From Synergistaceae bacterium (GTDB taxonomy: Bacteria > Synergistota > Synergistia > Synergistales > Synergistaceae), in assembly GCA_012513245.1 (NCBI GenBank), contig JAAZCN010000096.1, positions 1 through 13,346 of the forward strand: a stretch of 13,346 nt of DNA. Reading direction: 5' to 3'. The translations under genes and the position numbers were made by a program. Below, piece after piece: positions 1-8,042 of the stretch. The notes below the pieces were generated by a model. It worked only from the letters and a program-made list of their open reading frames with translations. It had not been told where the DNA came from and did not search any database. The stretch's first letter is position 1, and each line of letters begins with the position of its first letter.

Positions 1-143
1 CCTTTCAGTTTTTCGATCGATCCCTGAGACTGGATACCCCTTCTTTCGTCGAAACCTTCGCTGTATTTATTCTTGAGCTTGGGCCAGGACAAAAAGAAAA
101 TTGAATCGATAAGGGGCTGATAGAGTGATCTGAGCAGCGACAG
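1..143 (-). CDS. waaA: 3-deoxy-D-manno-octulosonic acid (Kdo) transferase, N-terminal fragment
   Basis: Partial gene running off the low-coordinate edge; about 47 N-terminal residues are visible. WaaA/KdtA is an inner-membrane glycosyltransferase (GT30) that moves Kdo from CMP-Kdo to lipid A precursor. The visible part reads LLRSLYQPLIDSIFFLSWP and then KYSEGFDERRG. This resembles the WaaA start: a short membrane-anchoring segment, then a basic stretch before the (K/Y)RxRxG-type motif (E. coli begins MLELLYTALLYL). The frame is open directly after the kdsD TAG with no ATG, GTG or usable TTG near the expected start. The only candidates are CTG codons at 143-141 and 137-135; the latter gives the better length match to E. 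coli. A G-rich stretch (minus strand, 149-156) could serve as ribosome binding site. Position at the end of a lipid A/Kdo operon supports the call. The short length makes it moderate. Confidence 0.62.
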   Translation of the reverse strand, partial: MSLLRSLYQPLIDSIFFLSWPKLKNKYSEGFDERRGIQSQGSIEKLK

Positions 144-1148
144 CTAAGCCACCCCCGCTTTAAGTATCTCATGTATATGGACCATCCCTACCGGCTTGTC
201 ATCTTCTACCGCAATGAGGGCTGATACTTCCCACTCTTGAACGATGCGCACAGCTTCAACTGCGAGCCTTTCCGGCGATATTACTCTAGGGGTGGGAGTC
301 ATTCCCATGTGCACAGGCATATCCAGACCCTGCACTCCCTCTCTTTCAATAAAACGCCTGAGATCACCGTCAGTAAAGATTCCGACTAGTTTACCGGCGT
401 CATTTACTACAGCTGTAGCTCCGTAGCCTTTGCTCGTTATCTCGAAGAGGGCTTCCCTGATAAGTGATGTTTCCTTCGTGACCGGGAGTTTGTCTCCTGT
501 CCCCATAAGATCCCTTACCCTTAACAGAAGTTTTTTGCCAAGAGAACCTCCCGGGTGGAAGAGGGCGAAATCCTCTTTTCCCAACCCAAGAAGCATCGTA
601 GCCATGCCTGCGACAGCATCTCCTAAAGCCATTTGCAGAGTAGTGCTGCTTGTGGGAGCCAGACCGAGCGGATCAGCTTCAGATTCAACGTGAGAATCCA
701 GCACTATATCAGACTCTTTGGCAAGTGTTGAATTTAAATTTCCTGTTACCCCGATTATAGGTGCACCCAATCTTTTAAAATATGGGATTATGTCAATAAG
801 TTCTCTTGTCTCACCGCTGTTGCTCAGGAAATAACCTAGATCATCGCGGCAGACCATCCCGAGGTCTCCATGGGCCCCTTCGGTTGCATGAAGGAAGAAG
901 GCCGGAACTCCGAGCGAGGCAAACGTAGCGGCTGTCTTTCTCCCTACATGTCCGGATTTTCCAAGCCCCGACACTACGACCCGTCCTTTGCATCTGCTTA
1001 GAAGATGGGCGGCAGCTACAAGTTCAGTGCTTACCCTTGATGCTGCGGATATCAGTGCACTTGCTTCTTTTTGCAGAATATTCCTTCCTGCTGCAAGCAT
1101 TTCTTCATCGGAAAATTTCTTTTCCTCACGTTCGTATGGCAAATTCAT
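144..1148 (-). CDS. kdsD: Arabinose-5-phosphate isomerase (SIS + tandem CBS domains)
   Basis: Cytosolic enzyme converting ribulose-5-phosphate to arabinose-5-phosphate, the first committed step of Kdo synthesis. At 334 residues it has the usual KdsD/KpsF/GutQ length. The SIS domain covers about residues 40-190. Family hallmarks are SGLGKSGHVGRK (60-71), EGAHGDLGM (90-98), LSNSGET (108-114), the APTSSTT substrate loop (164-170) and HPGGSLGKKLL (198-208). Two CBS domains follow (about 212-270 and 278-334). The ATG start lies 2 nt after the kdsA stop. The upstream AGGT at the end of kdsA is a weak ribosome binding site, so translation is probably coupled. The stop is followed at once by the waaA frame. 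Paralogues KpsF and GutQ have the same fold; placement beside kdsA and waaA favours the LPS isomerase. Confidence 0.93.
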   Translation of the reverse strand: MNLPYEREEKKFSDEEMLAAGRNILQKEASALISAASRVSTELVAAAHLLSRCKGRVVVSGLGKSGHVGRKTAATFASLGVPAFFLHATEGAHGDLGMVCRDDLGYFLSNSGETRELIDIIPYFKRLGAPIIGVTGNLNSTLAKESDIVLDSHVESEADPLGLAPTSSTTLQMALGDAVAGMATMLLGLGKEDFALFHPGGSLGKKLLLRVRDLMGTGDKLPVTKETSLIREALFEITSKGYGATAVVNDAGKLVGIFTDGDLRRFIEREGVQGLDMPVHMGMTPTPRVISPERLAVEAVRIVQEWEVSALIAVEDDKPVGMVHIHEILKAGVA

Positions 1149-1150
1149 TT

Positions 1151-2026
1151 TTATTTACCTGCCCAATCAAGAGAAGCAAAGCCTATCTTCTCCTTTACGA
1201 TCCTGTCAATTTCAGCGGTCTGCCTCAGAATTTCTCGCATCGAGCGAAGAGGTACCATATTCGGTCCGTCGCACATTGCAGAATCGGGGTCGGGATGTAC
1301 TTCCATAAAGAGAGCGTCTATCCCAACAGCTACAGCAGCACGTATCAGAGGCAATACGAAGGATCTGTCTCCCCCGCTTCTGTCTCCCTGTCCTCCCGGC
1401 TTCTGAACACTGTGTGTAGCATCAAACATGACAGGAAAACCAAGACTTCTCATTACAGGAAATGAGCGAAAATCGACAGACAGCTCATGGTATCCGAAAG
1501 CTGTTCCTCTCTCACACAAGATTATCTGTTCGTTGCCGGCTTCACGACATTTGTTGACTACCGATCTCATGTCTTCAGGCGCCATAAACTGCGCTTTTTT
1601 GATATTCAGTGGCTTGCCCGTTTTGCTTGCCGCAACCAGGAGATCTGTCTGACGGCATAAAAATGCAGGTATCTGTATGAGGTCAACGGTATCAGCAAGC
1701 TTTTCGGCCTGCCATGGCTCATGCATATCAGTCACAATAGGGATATCAAGCCTGCTCCCGATTTCCTTGAGCCAGCCGAGTCCCTCTTCTATTCCAGGCC
1801 CCCTGTAACTTGCGATCGATGTCCTGTTTGCCTTGTCGAAAGAGGCCTTAAATATATATCCAAAGCCAAACTCACTGCATAGTTTTTTCATCTCTTCTGC
1901 AATGGCATAGGCACCTTCAAAGCTTTCAAGTACGCAGGGACCTGCTGCGATAGCCAGCCTGTTACCACCGACAGTAATGTCGCGGACCTTGACTTTCATT
2001 ATTCTCTGTGACGATCCTTTATTCAC
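1151..2026 (-). CDS. kdsA: Kdo-8-phosphate synthase, metal-dependent type
   Basis: Condenses phosphoenolpyruvate with arabinose-5-phosphate to give Kdo-8-phosphate in the cytosol. At 291 residues it is a typical DAHP-synthase-fold KdsA. Visible motifs are KASFDKANRTS (60-70), RGPGIEEGL (75-83), TDMHEP (99-104), QIPAFLCRQTDLL (118-130), NIKKAQF (141-147) and ILCERGTAFGY (169-179). Cys31, His205, Glu242 and Asp253 have exactly the spacing of the Aquifex metal ligands Cys11/His185/Glu222/Asp233, so this is the metal-dependent class; E. coli has Asn in place of the Cys. The GTG start overlaps the lpxK stop (GTGA) and has GGAG ten bases upstream. An alternative ATG nine codons in (1999) would give 282 residues and matches other KdsA starts, but its ribosome binding site is poorer. 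Confidence 0.95.
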   Translation of the reverse strand: MNKGSSQRIMKVKVRDITVGGNRLAIAAGPCVLESFEGAYAIAEEMKKLCSEFGFGYIFKASFDKANRTSIASYRGPGIEEGLGWLKEIGSRLDIPIVTDMHEPWQAEKLADTVDLIQIPAFLCRQTDLLVAASKTGKPLNIKKAQFMAPEDMRSVVNKCREAGNEQIILCERGTAFGYHELSVDFRSFPVMRSLGFPVMFDATHSVQKPGGQGDRSGGDRSFVLPLIRAAVAVGIDALFMEVHPDPDSAMCDGPNMVPLRSMREILRQTAEIDRIVKEKIGFASLDWAGK

Positions 2027-4320
2027 TCGGCAGCATCTCCTTTTTTATATGGTAAATTCTTTTCGCTCTTTTGTTCTATAAAAAAGCGGTATTTTTCATA
2101 GACAGCGCATCTATTATCCCATCCAAGAGCGGATGCGCAATACTCAACTATATGGTCAAGGGCTCCAACCCCGCCCAGATTTCGTATTCCGGCCTCTCTC
2201 ATGCTCTTTTTCAGTTCAGGATCACTAAGAATACGTTCGGCAGCTTTTGCAAGCTCCTGTGGTTCAGCTTTTACAAGTATTTCTGCCTCTTTCAGAAGCT
2301 TTTTCTGTATAAGTTTTCCTTTTTCGAGTATTGAGACAACAGGTACACCCAGACCTGCACAGAGCTGGTTTGCCGTCCCTCCAAGACCGATCAGCAGATC
2401 CGCTCCCAATGCTGCGTCTGATACTTCACCCCTTAATATCCTGACCGTTATCCCCTCTGATTCCAGCACGTCACTGCCGGGAACCAACACCCAGCCCTCA
2501 AGGTTTTCAAGCAATTTATCCACATCGATCATAGGGGCAGGGACCATTACGAAACTGCATTTCTTTCTTTTGGAGAGCTCCTTTGCGGAGTCCAGGATAA
2601 GTATCACATCTTCGTAGGTCCTGGGACGGCTCCCCGGCAAAAGAAGTATTCTGAGGCCGTCTGTCCCATCCCATACCTTTATCTCGGTCTTTTCCTTATC
2701 TATCAGGTCCATTACAGGATTACCGCAAAATTCTGCGTTTACTCCCCCCGACCTGAGTTCTTCAGCTGTCTCTGAGTCCCTCGTCCATACAAATCTGCTT
2801 CTGTGTTTAAGCAAAAATTGTTCGACAGAGAGGTGTCCGCTCAGATGTACTGATTTTGCAGTAGCCACTAGGACGGGCTTCATTCCCTGTCCCCAGAGCA
2901 TGCTTGCAAGCAGATAGACATCTCCTACACAGACAGGAGTCCTGTATCTGCTGTAAAGTGACGAAAGCGCACTCATTTGAGAGGTGATAGAGCTTCCCAG
3001 TCCATGCCTCAGATCTTTAACAAACTCCAGGAAACTGTATTTTATTACTCCCCCGCTGGGCATTTCAATAGATGGTGAAAGCACCCTGAAGCCTTCGTTC
3101 CTGTAATGCGTACCGGAGCCAACAAATGCAAAGGCAGATACTTCGGCGGCACTGAATCGTTTTTTCATTTTCTTTGCAAGCACAACACCTATCGCGTCTT
3201 CGCCATATCCGTTTGATGCTACCATCAAATTGGGTTTAAGCTTCTCCATTATTCTCTTTCTGAATCCAAGATCGTCATCAAGAGCTACAACTATGCGTGG
3301 AATATATATGGGAATATCCAAATCCAGCCACTCAGGAAGGTTCACAAGGTCCTTTTCGGTGCAGATAAAACCGTCGACGCCTCTATTTTTTGCCAGTTCG
3401 ATCAGATCGTTTATGTCGTTTTCGGTGAAGATATGGTGATCCCTGAATGTACGGTGGTCCGAGATCGAGATATTTATCTGTTCAAGGAATTTATAAAATC
3501 CTGCAGGGCTTCCTATTGCAGAAAAAGCTATGTATTTTCCACTCGGGCTTACTTCCGCAGGGAGAATGCGTTCTTCTCCCCGGATTATCTCTATCCATGA
3601 TTCCATTCTAATTTCAGCTGTAAAGATTTTTTGCGGGTCAAGAAGTTTCTCCAGTTCAGCCTTTGTATAGGACAGCTGATCGGGATCAGCCTGATTTGCC
3701 TTGGTTATGACAAGGATATCTGCTCTGCTGAAAGCTGATTTGGGCTCCCTCATAGAACCGGCGGGGATAACATTGCCGTTTCCAAAAGGACAGGTCGCAT
3801 CTACAAGGACTATGTCAACATCGCGGGCCATCCTTCTGTGCTGGAATGTATCATCGGTCACAGCAACTTTCGCTCCCAGAGAGGCAAGCAATGTAACTCC
3901 CTGGACCCTGTCTCTGGATACAACGATTTTTACTCCGGGAAGCCTCTTAGCGAGCATCAGCGGTTCGTCCCCTGCCGTATCTCTATGTGTGCTCTCTTCG
4001 TCCTGGCCTATCCATATGGGGCCATGCTCTTTAGTCCTGTATCCCCGGCTTACAAGTCCGGCCTCTATTCCGGCCTCCTGAAACTGCCTGACTACAAGTT
4101 CAGTCATGGGGGTTTTATTTGTGCCGCCCAGGCTGTTGTTGCCAATACTCACAACAGGCAGCGGGGGCTCGGTCACCCCCAGCAGTCCTCTTGCGTACAG
4201 ATTTATTCTTAACTTCATCCATAGACGCGTAATAAACTGAAGAGGATAAAGCAGAGCCCAAGGGGATATTTTTTTTTCTCCCCTTGCGTATCTAAGATAA
4301 CTGCGTAGTAGTTTTGACAT
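2023..4320 (-). CDS. lpxK: LpxK (lipid A 4'-kinase) fused to an LpxB-related glycosyltransferase-like domain
   Basis: 765 residues, about twice the usual LpxK length. Residues 1-360 are LpxK, the membrane-associated kinase that phosphorylates the 4' position of the lipid A disaccharide. It shows an amphipathic/hydrophobic N-terminus (20-45), a P-loop region VSIGNNSLGGTNKTP (57-71), VSRGYR (90-95), AGDEPLMLAKRL (116-127), DDTFQHRRMARDVDIVLVDA (156-175), PAGSMREP (186-193) and DHHIFT (294-299). Residues 364-735 form a second full domain: SNGYGED (369-375), MPSGG (420-424), VGDVY (465-469), TAKSVHLSGH (487-496), TRDSETAEELR (513-523), LPGSRP (561-566) and GGTANQLCAGLGVPVV (647-662). This motif order resembles TIGR03492, the lipid-A-disaccharide-synthase-related family of cyanobacteria and Deinococcus. 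The internal Met366 has no close ribosome binding site, so this is one fused cistron. The P-loop Gly is replaced by Asn68. It overlaps msbA by 29 nt. The kinase call is firm; the second domain's role is unknown. Confidence 0.9.
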   Translation of the reverse strand: MSKLLRSYLRYARGEKKISPWALLYPLQFITRLWMKLRINLYARGLLGVTEPPLPVVSIGNNSLGGTNKTPMTELVVRQFQEAGIEAGLVSRGYRTKEHGPIWIGQDEESTHRDTAGDEPLMLAKRLPGVKIVVSRDRVQGVTLLASLGAKVAVTDDTFQHRRMARDVDIVLVDATCPFGNGNVIPAGSMREPKSAFSRADILVITKANQADPDQLSYTKAELEKLLDPQKIFTAEIRMESWIEIIRGEERILPAEVSPSGKYIAFSAIGSPAGFYKFLEQINISISDHRTFRDHHIFTENDINDLIELAKNRGVDGFICTEKDLVNLPEWLDLDIPIYIPRIVVALDDDLGFRKRIMEKLKPNLMVASNGYGEDAIGVVLAKKMKKRFSAAEVSAFAFVGSGTHYRNEGFRVLSPSIEMPSGGVIKYSFLEFVKDLRHGLGSSITSQMSALSSLYSRYRTPVCVGDVYLLASMLWGQGMKPVLVATAKSVHLSGHLSVEQFLLKHRSRFVWTRDSETAEELRSGGVNAEFCGNPVMDLIDKEKTEIKVWDGTDGLRILLLPGSRPRTYEDVILILDSAKELSKRKKCSFVMVPAPMIDVDKLLENLEGWVLVPGSDVLESEGITVRILRGEVSDAALGADLLIGLGGTANQLCAGLGVPVVSILEKGKLIQKKLLKEAEILVKAEPQELAKAAERILSDPELKKSMREAGIRNLGGVGALDHIVEYCASALGWDNRCAVYEKYRFFIEQKSEKNLPYKKGDAAE

Positions 4321-6079
4321 TTTCTTCGCCGTTTACTCCGTTGCTAGCCATAAAAAGTTTATAATAATGACCTTTTATCGATAAAAGATCCTCATGAGTG
4401 CCCTGTTCAACAAGTTTTCCTTCCGAAAGTACAGCTATCATGTCAGCGTCGCGTATCGTAGATAGCCTGTGGGCTATTATGATCGCGGTCCTTCCTTGCA
4501 TTGCTTTTCGCATCGCTTCCTGTACCCGCTGCTCTACCAGGGCATCAAGCGACGAAGTTGCCTCATCCATTATCAGTATCCGCGGATCTCTTACTACAGC
4601 CCTTGCAATTGCAATGCGCTGTCTTTGTCCTCCGCTCAGAGTGACCCCTCTCTCTCCTACGGCTGTATCAAAACCATCGGGAAGGCTCCTTATAAAGTTG
4701 AGTATCCCGGCGGTCTCGGCAGCCCTGACAAGGTCATCGTCAGTGACCCCTTCATATCCGTATCCGATATTGTATGCGAGGGTACCCTTCATCAGGACAG
4801 GGTCCTGATGAACTACTCCAATCTGTCTGCGGTAGCTTTTCAGATCAAGCTGCTTAATATCTGTACCGTCAATTAAAATTGTCCCTTTCTGCGGATCATA
4901 AAATCTCATAACAAGATCAGCCAGTGTTGATTTTCCGGCACCGGTAGATCCTACAACGGCTACTTTCCGGCCTCTGACGATCTCAAAATCCAAACCTTTA
5001 AGGACCCATGTTTTGTCGTTATAGGCAAACCAGACATCCTTAAATATTATATGACCCTCCATAGGAGTCAGGATGAGTGGGTTTTCCGGCAGGGGCACCT
5101 CGTTTTTTTCATCAAGTATTTCAAAGACCCTGTCAGCAGAGGCAACTCCCTGTTGTATCGTACTGACCACTCTACTCAGTATTCTTATCGGCTGTACAAG
5201 CAATCCAATGTATGTAAGAAAAGCAAGAAGTGCACCGGCTGTCAGCTTGTCGTTTATAACGTCTCTGCCGCCAAGCCACAAAATAAAGGCAAGGGCGGTA
5301 ATAAGTATCACTTCAACTGTGCCTTCAAGTAGACCTCTCACCTGAGTACCCTTCATTACCGCCTTAAAATGCTTGTTGCTCTCATGCTCAAACCTTTCAT
5401 ATTCTTTCTCTTCTGTAACGAAGGCTCTGACTATCCTTATGGATGAAAGTGCTTCCTGTGCGATCGCCGCTACCATTGCAAGTTTTTCCTGTATCGTGCC
5501 ACCAACTTCGCGCAGCTTAGAAGAGGCTTTATCAATAACAAGCACAGCCAAAGGGGTTACTATGAATGTGACAAGGGTAAGCTTCCAGTTTATGAAGAGA
5601 AGAAAACATATGATCCCAATAAATGTACAACCTTGCACAACAAAATCGACTACTACCGAAGCAAGCAAGTTCTGAAGAACGGCAACATCGTTAGTTATCC
5701 TTGAAAGGAACTCTCCCGAACGTTTGCTGTAAAGTTTTGCCAGAGAAAGTCTCTGAGTGTGGTCGTAGAGCTCCAGCCTGATATCTATGACGACCTTCTG
5801 TCCGACCCATGTCATCAGATACATATGTCCATACCCAAAGAGAGCTTTTAGGATATAGAGGGTTATTATCCCAAGTGCAAGAAGATTCAGAGTCGAAGCT
5901 TCTTTATTGATAAGAACATCATCAACAATATTTTTTATAAGCCAAGGAGGGATGATACCGAATATGGCTGAAAGAGTCATGCAAGCCAGAGCAGCTGCCA
6001 GCCTCGTCTTATATGGTTTACAGTAGCCCAACAGTCGAATATACGAGGACCATGCTTTTTGGTCTTTCAAATATAACAT
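4292..6079 (-). CDS. msbA: Lipid A export ABC transporter (fused permease/ATPase)
   Basis: 595 residues with the half-transporter architecture of MsbA, the inner-membrane flippase for lipid A-core. The type-1 exporter membrane domain spans about residues 20-310 with six predicted hydrophobic segments, including 25-48, 64-88, 138-160, 165-183, 254-271 and 280-300. The coupling-helix region is near 100-130. The nucleotide-binding domain has Walker A GSTGAGKST (377-385), Q-loop VVHQDPVLMKG (422-432), signature LSGGQRQRIAIARA (481-494), Walker B ILIMDEATSSLD (501-512) and H-loop His537 (IIIAHRLS). The ATG start is one base after the lpxB TGA. The last ten residues are encoded in the overlap with lpxK. 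ABC exporters of this family transport many substrates; placement between lpxB and lpxK, with kdsA next, is what supports lipid A. Confidence 0.9.
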   Translation of the reverse strand: MLYLKDQKAWSSYIRLLGYCKPYKTRLAAALACMTLSAIFGIIPPWLIKNIVDDVLINKEASTLNLLALGIITLYILKALFGYGHMYLMTWVGQKVVIDIRLELYDHTQRLSLAKLYSKRSGEFLSRITNDVAVLQNLLASVVVDFVVQGCTFIGIICFLLFINWKLTLVTFIVTPLAVLVIDKASSKLREVGGTIQEKLAMVAAIAQEALSSIRIVRAFVTEEKEYERFEHESNKHFKAVMKGTQVRGLLEGTVEVILITALAFILWLGGRDVINDKLTAGALLAFLTYIGLLVQPIRILSRVVSTIQQGVASADRVFEILDEKNEVPLPENPLILTPMEGHIIFKDVWFAYNDKTWVLKGLDFEIVRGRKVAVVGSTGAGKSTLADLVMRFYDPQKGTILIDGTDIKQLDLKSYRRQIGVVHQDPVLMKGTLAYNIGYGYEGVTDDDLVRAAETAGILNFIRSLPDGFDTAVGERGVTLSGGQRQRIAIARAVVRDPRILIMDEATSSLDALVEQRVQEAMRKAMQGRTAIIIAHRLSTIRDADMIAVLSEGKLVEQGTHEDLLSIKGHYYKLFMASNGVNGEENVKTTTQLS

Positions 6080-6080
6080 A

Positions 6081-7208
6081 TCAGGCCTGCCCCATTATTT
6101 TTCCTGCCCACGACTCGTAGACTCCCGTCTCTCCAAGCATGCTTCTTGCAAGATCCATTTTTTGAGATATGTATTTTTTTGTTTTATCATCAAGGTTGAG
6201 CCACTTTAAAGCCTCTTTTAGTATGTTCTCCGCCGTAGCTTTCTCCTGCATCAGTTCGGGGAAAAGTTCCGTGTCTAGCAGTATATTTGGGATCGTATAA
6301 TAGGGAGTCTTCACAAGACAGCTTGCTATTAAGGCAGAGAGCGGACTTACCCTATAAACTGCTACCATGTAGATACCCAGCATCATTGCTTCAACAGCGA
6401 CTGTCCCACTGGCAGCTACCGAGCAGCATGAAGCGGCAAGGAGATCCCTGCCCTGCCCTGTGTAAACATCGAAATTACCTGCCTGAAGTCGCTCTGTCAT
6501 CTTCATTTTTTCCCTCTCATGAAGTCCGGGAGCTATCGAAAAAACAGGACGCCATCCCATTAGTCTAAGTTCAGAGGCTGCTGTTTCCATCACAGGCAGC
6601 AGGTTTTTTATTTCAATCCCCCTGCTTCCGGGAAGGAAAGCTATCAGCTTTCTGTCATCTCTGTAACTTTTCGGTAGATTCGCTGCAAGGGCCTCTTTGT
6701 CTGAAAATTCATCTATCATTGGATGGCCTGTCCAATAGCTGCTGCAACCTTTTTTTAAAAGAAATTCATGTTCAAACCTGAAGAGCGGAAAACATTCATC
6801 AACAACGGCAGCTATTTTTTTTACCCTTCCGCTTCGCCAGGCCCATACGGTAGGCGGAGAAATGTAGAAGACCTTACCTTTGTAGCCTCTAGACCTAAGT
6901 TTCCGGACAAGACGAATGTTGAAATCAGGGCTGTCAGCGATAACGACGCTTTGAGGCCGTCTTTGCATTATTCGGTCTGTCATCTCGTTCAACAGTCTGA
7001 ACAATGAGGGCACAGAGGGCAGCACCTCTGCTATTCCAAGAAGCTGGAGCTCCTCACCCGGCCATTCTATCCTTACACCCGCTTCTTTTGGTTCTTTGCC
7101 TCCCATACCCCATATATCGCCCTCGTAGCCCCTCTTACGGAGGGCTTTAGCGACGGAGGCGGCATAGTGATCCCCGGAAGCTTCGCCTGAACTTAGGAAG
7201 ATCGACAC
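6081..7208 (-). CDS. lpxB: Lipid-A-disaccharide synthase
   Basis: Peripheral membrane GT19 glycosyltransferase joining UDP-2,3-diacylglucosamine and lipid X into the beta-1,6 disaccharide. At 375 residues it is of normal length. Motifs in order are SGEASGD (7-13), GMGG (34-37), LLGIAEVL (56-63), IADSPDFN (90-97), YISPPTVWAWR (115-125), FRFEHEFL (143-150), GHPMIDE (161-167) and LPGSRGIEI (192-200). A C-terminal SGTVAVEAM box is followed by YRVSPL and KTPYYTIPN. Start is GTG at 7208 with AGGA about eight bases upstream; no ATG nearby fits the conserved N-terminus. It overlaps the end of lpxI by 16 nt and ends one base before msbA, so co-translation is expected. This canonical LpxB is separate from the LpxB-related domain fused to LpxK downstream. 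Confidence 0.95.
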   Translation of the reverse strand: MSIFLSSGEASGDHYAASVAKALRKRGYEGDIWGMGGKEPKEAGVRIEWPGEELQLLGIAEVLPSVPSLFRLLNEMTDRIMQRRPQSVVIADSPDFNIRLVRKLRSRGYKGKVFYISPPTVWAWRSGRVKKIAAVVDECFPLFRFEHEFLLKKGCSSYWTGHPMIDEFSDKEALAANLPKSYRDDRKLIAFLPGSRGIEIKNLLPVMETAASELRLMGWRPVFSIAPGLHEREKMKMTERLQAGNFDVYTGQGRDLLAASCCSVAASGTVAVEAMMLGIYMVAVYRVSPLSALIASCLVKTPYYTIPNILLDTELFPELMQEKATAENILKEALKWLNLDDKTKKYISQKMDLARSMLGETGVYESWAGKIMGQA

Positions 7209-8008
7209 TGTTCTATTCCTATTACAGCTATTTTTTCTTTTTCAGCAACGGAACGGAATTCTTCAGGTTCCATTATAAGGGTCCATCCTGAATGAAGAGC
7301 TAGACAGGTCAATTTTGCCTGCGCCATGTTTTTAAGCGTGTCTGGTCCCACTGTAGGGATGTCATATCGCTGATCCTGATCAAGACGCATCATTTTAACG
7401 ACAGTTCCACTTGAACAGAGAGAGCCGGCCCTGAGAAGAGTCGCGTCCGTCCCCTCCATAGCCTCCACTGCGACTACCGAACGCTTGTTGACAACAACTG
7501 TCTGTCCGAATGACAGTGGAACAAGGGTTTTACATATCGAAAAACCATATTCCACGTCAGCCATCTCTTCAGAAGTGGTCCTTCTGCCTGCTATATGTCC
7601 AGACCCTGCAAGCAGATCCGGTATGATCTCCTTATAGCTCATTACCTCAAATCCGGATTTTTCAAGAAAGTCTACAAGAGCTCCCAAAAGCGAGTGATCA
7701 TCCCTAAAAACAAGGCTTGCAAGGAATCTTTGGGTCGTAAGATCGAAAAGTGAGGGCTTGAATGCTAGGGTCTTAGATATTAGGCCCGCCATGATTATTT
7801 TTTTGATACCGCGGTTTTTCATGTCCTTGATAGTTATTCCAATATCAGGCTTTACTATGTTTACTACTTCAAGTGCATATTTAGATATTTCCCCGACTTT
7901 TTCCCTGACTGAGTAAACGACCGGAGGGGTTCCCATGTCAGTAAGTCTGCTAGCTATTACAACAGGTAAATTTCCATCTCCGGCTATCAAGGCTATCTTA
8001 TTTTTCAT
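7193..8008 (-). CDS. lpxI: UDP-2,3-diacylglucosamine pyrophosphatase, LpxI type
   Basis: Hydrolyses UDP-2,3-diacylglucosamine to lipid X and UMP, replacing the unrelated LpxH. Family DUF1009/LpxI features are IALIAGDGNLPVVIA near the N-terminus, a central IMAGLISK stretch, DDHSLL, and the conserved C-terminal run GQTVVVNKRSVVAVEAMEGTD, then RYDIPTVGPDTLKNM and LALHSGWTLIME. The start chosen is ATG at 8008 (271 residues) because GGAGG (8017-8021) lies eight bases upstream. The frame also has a TTG one codon earlier (8011) at poorer spacing. It is the first gene of the lipid A operon in the window, with lpxB overlapping its 3' end by 16 nt. The 179-nt gap upstream presumably holds the operon promoter unless transcription continues from the ZIP gene. 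Confidence 0.92.
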   Translation of the reverse strand: MKNKIALIAGDGNLPVVIASRLTDMGTPPVVYSVREKVGEISKYALEVVNIVKPDIGITIKDMKNRGIKKIIMAGLISKTLAFKPSLFDLTTQRFLASLVFRDDHSLLGALVDFLEKSGFEVMSYKEIIPDLLAGSGHIAGRRTTSEEMADVEYGFSICKTLVPLSFGQTVVVNKRSVVAVEAMEGTDATLLRAGSLCSSGTVVKMMRLDQDQRYDIPTVGPDTLKNMAQAKLTCLALHSGWTLIMEPEEFRSVAEKEKIAVIGIEQCRSS

Positions 8009-8016
8009 CAATTATT

Positions 8017-8021
8017 CCTCC
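8017..8021 (-). promoter_or_regulatory. Ribosome binding site that decides the lpxI start
   Basis: GGAGG on the minus strand lies 8 nt before the ATG at 8008 and only 5 nt before the in-frame TTG at 8011. The spacing favours ATG as the true start. Confidence 0.75.
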
Positions 8022-8042
8022 ACAAACCGTATACGCTTTTAT

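Noticed and set aside
3223..3225. Internal ATG (Met366) as a separate start for the second domain of the LpxK fusion.
   Set aside because: No Shine-Dalgarno sequence lies within 5-12 nt upstream and the frame is continuous without a stop from the LpxK half.
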